64,000 bases of DNA, taken from the NCBI GenBank assembly GCA_963930775.1, contig OZ005702.1, positions 5,828,001-5,892,000 of the forward strand, given 5' to 3'. The translations under genes and the position numbers were made by a program. The notes beneath the pieces were generated by a model. That model was not told the DNA's origin, ran no database searches, and saw only the letters and a program-made list of their open reading frames with translations. The stretch is from Cliona cf. orientalis (taxonomy: Eukaryota > Porifera > Demospongiae > Clionaida > Clionaidae). Positions 47,601 to 57,100 of the stretch are shown one piece after another; within the stretch, counting starts at the first letter, position 1; each line of letters begins with the position of its first letter.

Positions 47601-49889
47601 GCAACGAGGTCATATTGAAGACATGTTTGTACAAATGACCATCAGAGGTAGGATAGATGATATTCTTCATGCTAAATCTCCAGTGGAACTTGAGTACGTC
47701 TTCAGAAACACACTACATGGAGGTGAGATTATTTTGATTGAAGGAGCCCCAGGGTCTGGCAAGAGTACTCTAACAGTCCACCTCTGTCAGAGATGGGGCA
47801 AAGGAGAGTTATTTCAGCAATTTATTGTTGTGATCCTTGTCCAGTTACGAGACCCAGCAGTGCAAAGAGCACAGACCATAGCTGACCTGCTTCCTGTTGA
47901 AAATGCTGAGGAGATAGCTGCTGAACTGATGGCTACTAATGGACGTGGTGTCCTGTGGGTCCTTGACGGGTGGGATGAGCTCCCACCTCACCTACAGCAA
48001 GACTCCATATTCCGTAAACTTATTCAGAGAACATTTAATGAGTGTTCAGTGATAGTTACTTCTCATCCGATTTCATCAGGTGACCTACACCCAGTGGTCT
48101 CTTCACGAATTGAGGTGTTGGGGTTCACCCCAAAGGAGCAGAGGCAGTACTTCACTGAGTGTCTCAAGGGAGACACCAAAGCTTTAGAAGCCCTACTTGA
48201 GAAGATCCAGGAGAACCCTGTGGTACAAAGCATCAGCTACCTTCCACTCAATGCTGCTTTCATAGTACACACTTTCAAATATAGGGATCAATCACTACCC
48301 AGCACTGAGTATGAGATCTACTTATCAGTCATTCTCAGCTGCATTCAACGCCATTATGACATGGAGGGCAGAGGTCATGACCAGCCTAGAGAGCTAGCAT
48401 CTTTAGATGATCTTTCCAGAATTGAAGCAGTGAGAGAGCCTTTTCAGTGTCTCTGTGAGCTTGCCTATCGTGGTGTGATGGAGAACAAAGTGACCTTCTC
48501 TTCCAGTGACCTGCCTCAAGGATCCAACACACTCAGTCTTCTTCAAGCTATAGAGAGCTTTCTACAACTACAAAGTGGAAAATCAGTGTTCTATAATTTT
48601 CTTCACCTGTCAATCCAAGAGGTGTTGTCAGCCTATTACATAACTACAAAGTTGTCAGTTGGTGAGCAGGTGTCTCAATTCCAGCAGTTGTTCAACCAGC
48701 CTCGTTTTGCAGCTGTATTTCAGTTTTATGCTTCCATCACCAAGTTGAAGAGTCCAGGGATACGCCAAATTACTGATAGAATAGTAGAAGCCAAGTCCAA
48801 GCCTCTCTTAATGTCTCTTCTTCACTGCTTACACAAGGCTCAGGATCCTGACCTCTGCCTTTATGTAGCTGAGAGACTAGAGTATGAACTAGATCTTAGT
48901 GAGACCTCACTCACTCCACTAGACTGTCTCCCTGTTAGTTTTTTTCTTTCCTCTTTTTCTGGTAAGAAAGTTACTGTTAACCTTAGGCGCTGCTATATTG
49001 GTGATCTTGGTATAATAAAGTGTTTGACTAAATTTCTTCATAGCAGTGTGCACTATGCCAGTAATGTAGTTATTGACCTTCGTGATGGTAATCTCAATCA
49101 AGAAGATGCTTCATATATTGCTAGGATGGTTTACTTCACTGAACATCTATATTTGTCTTATAATCCAATTGGAGACACTGGAGCATCATTGATATCAGAA
49201 GCTGTAAGAGAAACTGTTACACTCAAGACTCTGATCCTTTTCAACTGTGGTATCACTATAACAGGGTCTGAAGATGTTTCAAGAACACTAGCTCAAAATA
49301 GTTCCCTGGAGAAGTTGGACATTGGCGGTAATAAACTAGGAGATGAGGGAATAAGCCACATGGCTGAGGCTCTCAAACAAAACAAACAACTGAAGGAGCT
49401 CTGGATTGGTGGTGGTGTAATGACAGACAAAGGAGCAGCTTCTCTGGCCAGTGCTCTCACTGACAATAACTCTCTCAAGATGTTGCATATGGGTGGAAAA
49501 AAAGGAGCACTAACAGAAGATGGGTTCTCAGCAATAGCTCATTCAATAGCTAACAAATCATTGTTTGTGAAACTAGCAATCCCTGGTATTTTTGGGTCTG
49601 CTACTGCTGATCGTTTAAGTCAGGAGGTTAATAAAGCAAGGAGGAGAAATGGACTCCCACCCATTGAAATTGAAGGTGAGTATACTGTATGTTGTGTGGA
49701 TGTGTTATACCGGTACCAATTTTCTGTGTTCTACACTTTGTTTGCTTAATGTAGTTAACACCAATTAAGCATTAAAACCTGCAGCTGATTCACACTAGCT
49801 GTAGATAATTCTCTTTTTATAGCTAGTTGCAACTTTTTTTTCATGCAGCTACTGGAGTTACTTCACGTCGTGTTCCGTCCAAGTACTGA
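38690..49889 (+). CDS. NLR copy 3: giant exon with three N-terminal modules and four NACHT-LRR modules
   Basis: One open exon (38690-49675, 3,662 codons, phase 1-1) is followed by last exon 49849-49889 ending TRRVPSKY. The order is linker, three copies of the roughly 220-residue module (near 38951, 39625 and 40300), then four repeats of [module tail - NACHT - helical region - short LRR] with a period near 2.16 kb. Walker A motifs lie at 41188, 43351, 45511 and 47743, each with LDGWDEL. NACHT 3 has about 25 extra residues between Walker B and the sensor. NACHT 4 has TSHP in place of TSRP. The final LRR is longer and matches copies 1 and 2. No stop or frameshift interrupts 11 kb, so it is probably under selection or very young. 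The preceding exon should be the CARD at 25130-25445. Confidence 0.88.
40456..40585 (+). repeat. three-copy tandem repeat coding for PIQSRVPE-like units
   Basis: Within the third N-terminal module of NLR copy 3, a unit of about 50 bp coding for a peptide like PIQSRVPEHFLDIDMS occurs three times in frame. Copy 2 has a single equivalent. It is an in-frame expansion in a linker of the module. Confidence 0.7.
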
Positions 49890-51811
49890 TCCTTTCAGTC
49901 CCTCCTCGCTTGTTGATGTTACATGATCAGCTATGACCACAACACTACAACTGATCAACATAAGACAAATTTTATAATGTAAGTGCTGTAACAAGTCAAT
50001 AATAATATTGCTTGATATCCCACTCAATCCCAAGTGACCCCTGACCCCCAGTCTGACGATGTTTTGCATGGACACACAGTCTGTCCCAGTCTTTCAATGC
50101 AATGCATCTGTTCTTGTTCACTGCAGACCTCTCCATGTGCACAGTTAGCTACTCAGTAGTAACTTTGATGTTGACTGGAGCCCACAGTTTCAGTCCGGGC
50201 AGTGAGTTGGACTCCAGCTACTAAACATATCAGCAGTGGCAATAAGTTTATCCTGACTCTGTGATGTTTGTTTTGTTAGTTGTGTGGTTCCATTCTTAGT
50301 CCGGCCGTGCCATCACACTCCAGTCGTTATGGTTTGTGCTGAGTCAGTAAGGGGTGGGGCAGGGTTCAGAGGTCATTAGTGTTGTGTTTGGTTAGTTGTA
50401 TGTTGGTTGTGTTTTTAGTGTGTTCATGTGATGTCATTCACTAGCTTTGTTGTCATGTTCCATAGTTTTGTGTGTGCACATGTCTGTGGTTTATCTGGTC
50501 ATTTTCCATTCCTTTTTGTTGTCCCTTTAGCCTACAGTTTCATTGCTAGTTCACTGACACCACATCTCATCATACACCACAAAACATTTTCACACTACAT
50601 CAGTTGCAGCTTCATTATCATCGTGCCCCTTCATCTAGTGACACTTTTGTGATACATGCAGTGTTTTTACGCTTGTACATGTATCATAGTACCACCATTA
50701 GTTTAGTGTGTATAGCTGTATACAGCCATTTCTTCGACTTATACTCGTATAGCAATTGTTGTATGTAATTTTTGTTTGTACCAACTCTTTTTTTCACAAT
50801 TTTCAATCATCACAATATTAAGTATATTATTATCAAGGCCTTGTTATTTCTCGACATTTAGTCATCACAGTATTGTTCTTTTCATCTTCCACTGTAGCTA
50901 TACTTTTGGCTCAGGAATTGCACTCCAGTTATTTGAGGTGAGTACAGTATCAGTCACATGACCAGCTCTTAATTATTATTTTTTTTTATGTATTCAGGAG
51001 CCATACTCTCTAGTAGAGGACAATGTTCGTTTTGAACACATTGAAAGGTCTGACCTGTGAAACTCCGCCCACAAACACACCCCTTCCTCCTCACACACCC
51101 CCAATCTCTTCGTTTGTTTACCGGGTATGTGTGCACATGTGTAGTGTAAATGATACTCTGAGAGGGAAGCTCGCCCCCCCTTCGGTAATGAAGGCATAGA
51201 AACACATTGTTTAAGTGTAACTAACATGTTTACGTCCGTTTGAATACATGACTGGGTAAATTTAATGCACGAAAGTGCAATTGAAATTGTTAGGCTTGTT
51301 TATATAAACACATCATTGAGCTAAATCACCAATTGCAGCTGGGGAATTGCCATAGAGTATCATAGTGGCTACTGGAATGGTACATTCCTACACATATTAA
51401 GTATATTATATGAAGGCTATGAAGCATGCAAAGCAATTAACTACTATCCCACAAACCAATGATACTTGATACGTCTCTCCCACATACACTCACCTCAGCC
51501 TCTATAGATTTACTGTATAATTTATTGTGTGCAGCTACTACTCTCTTTCTCTTGTGGTATTCTTCAAGTGCTGGACATTTCATGAATGTTCTTAGGATCG
51601 ACCAATAAGTGAAGAGAATGATTATACTGGTGAGTGGTGATAAAATGTTCAACAGTACAGTCCTATGATCATGCATTAACATGTATTGCGCTGTATTTAC
51701 CCCCTCTGCCCCCCCCCCCCTTACTCTCTCTCTCCCTCTCCCTCTCCCTCTCCCTCTCCCTCTCTCTCTCTCCCTCTCTCTCTCTCTCTCCCTCCCTCTC
51801 TCTCTCTCCCT

Positions 51812-51870
<59 letters not shown>

Positions 51871-51887
51871 CCTCCAATTTGCCACAG
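49890..51887. other. spacer and residual SCAMP copy 3 upstream region
   Basis: It is homologous to the spacers after NLR copies 1 and 2 up to about 51080, including the possible SCAMP promoter block near 51010-51080. The middle SCAMP exons are missing, and the sequence jumps to a CT microsatellite before the last exon. No other gene is seen. Confidence 0.5.
51722..51878. repeat. (CT)n/(CCCT)n microsatellite before SCAMP copy 3 last exon
   Basis: A long pure to near-pure CT tract is immediately followed by the acceptor TTTGCCACAG. It lies at the likely deletion junction of the SCAMP gene. Long ORFs through it are compositional artefacts. Confidence 0.9.
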
Positions 51888-52034
51888 ATCCATCGGTACT
51901 ACCGTTCATCTGGCCACACCATCAACAGTGCCATGGAGGAAGGGGTGAGTGGAGCAGCCAAGAACAAGTATGTGCGTGGAGCGGTCAAGTCTAGCGTCAA
52001 GGCTGGGGTATCAGCAGCTTATGATAGCAAGTAA
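51888..52034 (+). pseudogene. SCAMP copy 3 remnant (last exon only)
   Basis: This 147 bp exon encodes IHRYYRSSGHTINSAMEEG and so on to AAYDSK and a stop, identical in frame to copy 2. The membrane-span exons are absent. A functional protein is unlikely unless the exon is spliced from elsewhere. Confidence 0.8.
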
Positions 52035-52512
52035 CTCTCCTATTGTTGGTCTAGTGTGCTTACTCTATTTCTGGTGTTTTATTTTGAAGCTGTCTACATA
52101 AGTAAAGAGATGTTTCTTTAGAGTGTTTAATTTTTGATTCCACCTTGTTATTTGTACTGATGCATGCATGTCTGGTGTTGAAAGAAAGCTATTATCTTGT
52201 GTGTTCATTCTTACATCAACTATTGCCATGCTTTTGAAAATTAAGCATTCACTAAACAACATGGAAATTCTTCCCTGAAAAATGCTCCCCAATATACATC
52301 CCAATGCAAGCTTCTTTTTAACCTAGATGGCATGCATAATAATACAAATAATACTGAAGTGCATAATGGATCCAGATCCGGATGACAGATATTTCATATT
52401 AATGGTCGAGCAAGGAATGGAACCAGATCCCCGCAGCTAGCTAGCGCTGATGTTATCCAATCACGTAATAAATAACCAATTGATTGTACAATGTATATAT
52501 CTATTCACTGGA
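52035..52512. other. spacer downstream of SCAMP copy 3
   Basis: It aligns with 7720-8130. The alignment is cut at 52512 by insertion of the P-like element. No CARD exon of a fourth NLR appears beyond that element. Confidence 0.5.
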
Positions 52513-52522
52513 TAGGCCTTGG

Positions 52523-52655
52523 CACATTATGCTCAAAAATTGAGCTATTATGCTTTGCTCCTATGCTCTAATATTCACACCATTATGCTTCCTAGTCCTA
52601 CGTAGCCCTGGTCATTATGCTCTCAATGTAACCCATTATGCTCCATTATGCTCAT
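52523..52655 (+). repeat. left-end ATTATGCTC iterons
   Basis: About seven copies of (C)ATTATGCTC or close variants lie within 130 bp of the left end. Three more, on the same strand and in the same orientation, lie at about 60628-60690 near the right end. These are candidate transposase-binding sites. Confidence 0.7.
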
Positions 52656-52834
52656 TTAAAGTGACCTTTGTCCGTGTCATGTGATCTCAATGGCCAAAAC
52701 AGAGTACTAATTTAATTGACTATCAGTACACAGTACAGTACACATGCACGTGTTCATGGCTTCAGGTTCACCACCAGTGGATACTGAGGCTGATAAAGGT
52801 AGGAAAGAGATGCTTGAATTTAACAACATTTAAC

Positions 52835-52913
52835 CAAGAGTAAATAAAGGGGGAGGGAGAGTGTCGAACTGCGCATACCCGCGTGCAAACACCGTGTACA
52901 AAGTAACGTGACA
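52835..52913. promoter_or_regulatory. left subterminal 79 bp inverted repeat, probable promoter of the transposase
   Basis: It matches 60494-60572 in inverted orientation, with only one mismatch seen. The left arm lies about 240 bp before the transposase ATG and the right arm just upstream of the minus-strand ORF start. A shared promoter or regulator-binding region is the simplest reading. Confidence 0.6.
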
Positions 52914-53152
52914 CGCACGTGATAAAACGCCGTAAAACTACTCGGAATCTGTTAGTATATCTCAACCGTGACGTCAGGAGAGGGCGTGGGCGCACGGAAT
53001 ACGTTTCACGAATTCACGCGCGCTGCTTGGCGCGATAATTATTACAGCCCGCGCGCGCGAAACTTGTATTCTCGATTGTGCAGCTGTCAGATCGTACCGT
53101 AGCCCAGCTGAGGAGAGCGCCTCTGTCTGCAAGCAGAGTTATCATCCTCATC

Positions 53153-54116
53153 ATGGAGGACATAACAAATGTACTTGGGAAACGAAAGAAAACCGATAAC
53201 CCGCTTGAAGGAAGTGAAAAAAGGCCCAAGGTTGTCTCCTTCACTCTGGGCCAACTGGAAGAAGCTGGTAAGCAGCTGTATCCTGATCTTGCGTTTATGT
53301 CTTGCACAAATGAATGTGGAGATAGTGTACTAACGTGTTCTAGAAGGGATCTTCATAATCACCCTCCTCTAGGCTTGGTTAGTCGGGTTCAAGTTGTTGT
53401 TAATCAGGACGGTAAATATGATTTCCAAGTTATCCTGTTCAGCAAGGAGAAAGGAAGCATCACCACCATTGATGATTATCTAGCATTGTGTGAACAGATT
53501 GCAGGCAAAGGTGGGTACAAATTCTGTCCAGGGATCGATCCCAACACATACAAGACCACGTATTATGATATAATTCGATATGACCCAAAAAGTTTGAGGC
53601 GTACGATGCACCCTGTCCAACGGATAGATTCTTGTAAGTGCATTCTATGGCACAAATTAGCAAAGAATGCTAGTATCTTTGAAAAAGATATGGATGCTGT
53701 AATGTGCCCAGCCTGCAAACGTCTGCGTAATGATCTTGATCAGCGGTTGAAGAAAATGAGATCCACTAACCTCCAACAGAAAGAAAATAGGGTGCAACCT
53801 TCTTCACATTTTCCAGAGAAATATCTGTCACCAAAAAGCCTCAAGAAGAAGCGACAGAACATGCAACAGGAGCGATCAAAGCTGCTTAAGAAATATTCAC
53901 ATATGGAAGTCAGCCTCAACGAAGATCAGCATGACCAAATGTGCAATGTCATAGAAAATGTTGCACAGATTGGAGCCAAGGAGCTTGAATCGGCATTTGT
54001 AGAAGGTGATAAGCATGGAGTTGGACCAGCTATTAGAACAATATGGAAAAATGACCTCCAAAACATCAAAAAGGAATTTGATCAAGATCAGAAGCAAAAC
54101 AGTGAGTTCACTCAAA

Positions 54117-54160
<44 letters not shown>

Positions 54161-57100
54161 TCTGTTCCTCTTTCTCTCTCACTCAATCTCTCCCTCTCTC
54201 TTGTACACAATGTCATACACAGATTTATCCCTTGTTATATTAAATCTGAGCACCCTACCTTTACCGATATTCATTTTCATAACAGCTACTGGTAACCGAA
54301 GAAATCGTTGGAGTATGGTAACAATCAGGCTGGCATTGGCTGTCTACACTAGAAGCCCTGCAGCTTATGATGCATTAAAAAGTTTTGGTCTTATTCAGCT
54401 ACCTTCACGGGCCACATTGCAGGCATATACTGGAGCATTTCGTGATGACGCAGGTGAATGCAATTAAGGTTAAGAGAACCCAGTAATGCTCCCCTACTTG
54501 ACACCCCCCCCCCCCTCCTTCAAAAATACTGTACAGGGATTTATTTAGAGGGTGAAGAGAATAGGAATTTCCCACCCCTGAGGTTGATCCCCCGCTCCCT
54601 TTATCAACAATCACACCTGCTGTATGTACATGATTATACACAAAATTATACTTGGAAGTGTGTGATTTATTATTATGCTTGTTTTAGGAACCTCCCATGA
54701 TAGACTCGCACAAGAAGCAAAACGCTTCCAAGAGTTTAAGTTACAGAGATTAGCACAAAATTTGAAGGCACCCCAAGGTGACGGTGTGTTAATTTTTGAT
54801 GAGGTAAAGGTCGTGTGCCGATTAATGTGGAATTCTCGTAGCCATCAGCTAGTTGGTCTTGCTATGAGTCATGAAGAGCTTGCTTCTCTCACAGACATCT
54901 ATCAGCTACTAGATTCAGAGTGTCGATCAAAGCAAACTACCTACATCCTTCAATTTTTGTGGCGTGATTTGACTTCACCCTTCGATGTAGTTGGCCCCTA
55001 TTTCACAAGTTCCGGATCACTGGAAAGCAAATTTATTTTATCCTGTGTATTAGAGTCCATGAAGGCATTTCATTTGTATGGGTTCAAGACATATGCCTTA
55101 GTTTGTGATGCAGCTGCTCCTAATGTATCAGTTATCAAGGCTACAACAGGAGTTCATGGTGCCTATGGGAACAGCGAAGTGAAGCCTGAATTCAAGAACC
55201 CTTTTGATCCAACCAGGACCGTTTATTGGATTATTTGTCCCAGCCACCAGGTATGGAAAATGTATACATATTAAGTTTTTGCATGCATCATACTATTGTA
55301 CAGAATCCTTGCAACAGTATTGTATGTGTTGCTGTACAAGTACTGTGCTTTGCAGACCAGCAGTCTAAAGGCACCTGGCCATGTCACTATATAAACTGAA
55401 AGCCTTTGTAATGTATAGGTTAACTGAATTTAGAAAATTTATAAATATTCAAGCTTTGATGTGTGACACCACAATGAGGTTGTTGACCTGGGTAAAATAG
55501 CCTGTCTAGCTAGTTAGAGACCTACCTGCAGGTCTCTAACTAGTGACTAAGAGACCTAGTGAATATCATTAACTGTACAACCCACAACCCACATCTGATT
55601 CAACTCTACAACTCCATGTCTGAGAAAGAGTTATCATAGTATCAACAGCAAAATAACAAGCTGTATGTATGTACAGGTGTGTATGCAAGGATGAACAGTA
55701 CTGAGCAAAAAGTTAAGAACTTGAATTGATGTTGATGGTAATGTTCGTTCCACCAGTGATTTGAATAGTTGGAAGTTGAATCGAATTTTCCTTATTCTCA
55801 ACTCCTACTACACAAGGTCGCTTCACTGGGTCTGGGTCTGGTTCCTTCTCTGGGACACTGGGTTTAGCATTATTAAGAACATCTGAGGTGACCTTTTTTA
55901 GGTGGCTCGAGGCTCTTTTATAGGCTCTGACTCCATCCGTGCTGGAATGCCCAGTTCTGCTCATGATAAGCTGCTCGTCTACTTGAGCATCAAAAAGCCT
56001 AGTTGCTAGTGAAACTCTGAGTGAGTGATTCGTGTAGTGGCCATCATATCCAGCTTGCTTCATCATGTCTGTAACAATCTTTCCAAGCACATTGTGACCT
56101 AGAGGGGTCCTCGAGTACCACACCGACTCTTTTGGTCTCCCCAGTGGAGTCAAATAAAAAGCATTTTTTGGTCGATCTGTGGGACACTTGCTATTGTAAA
56201 GTTTGTATATCCTTACAAAGCACCTCGAGGGATTTTCCAGATTGGCATACTGGTAGACCTCTTTAGGCTTTCTCTTGCGACTAGCCAGACCCCCCTGATT
56301 AGTTTTGGAGACATCTTCACGGTAGACTAGATACGCTCGTTCACCTGGTGGTTCAAAAAGCTGAATTTGAGCAGGTGAATGTCTTAGTCGTCTGTGCTCA
56401 TTCCCACTTCTCAGAGCAAAAAAAAAGCCAACCTGGTAGACCAACGTATTTAGCAGAACTTGAGCACTGTGGTCTCCCAATAACCCCAGTTCCCACAAAC
56501 GGTTTTCTTGTTCTGGTGAAATTGGTTCGGCTTGCTTCTTGTTGATGTATTTTCCTGTAGCGTTTAGTCGCTTCATTTCTCCATCTAACGTGGAACGAAA
56601 ACCATGAAATGCTGGGTTATCGAACAGCTTGATATCCGCACGTCCATGGTTGCGAAGATATCGTTGCAAACCGCACACTATCTGGTAGAGGCTATTGGGA
56701 GGATAAGCATCTCCATTACTCTTACGTACCTCTAGTACGAACCTTGAAAGCCAAAAATCAATCTCTGTTGTTGTCAATTCAAAGAATTGGCTGCTAAAGG
56801 GGTCTTCTCCGTGCAGCAGCTTCGAGTTTCTCGTGATAGCCCAGTCTGTCCACACACGAACAGCCCAATCAGTCTGACCTTGGGTTTTAACAGGGATGCT
56901 GCTGGCTTTGGCAGCCTCCACTGCCTTATTTCCTTTTGGTGAAGCATACACGCGTGTAGAAGTGAGCGCAGCAGGTGTAGCTATACCTGCAGCGGGGGTT
57001 GTGACACAAGATGTTGGCTGGATGTTAGAAGGGTAAGTACCAGAAGTATCAGCCATAGTGCTAGCGCCAGAATAGGAGTCATACTGGGACAAAACTTGCT

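Noticed and set aside
882-48241. Minus-strand ORFs of about 60-72 codons recurring opposite each NACHT domain (for example 882-1100, 17135-17353, 41460-41678, 43623-43841).
   Set aside because: They mirror the conserved NACHT coding strand in each duplicate. Their conservation is explained by the sense gene.
51437-52034. Long ORFs rich in Ser-Leu, Arg-Glu or Pro-Ser through CT tracts (also at 5826-6063 and 54006-54467).
   Set aside because: They are microsatellite translations with no domain and no codon structure. Only the SCAMP last exon at the end is real.
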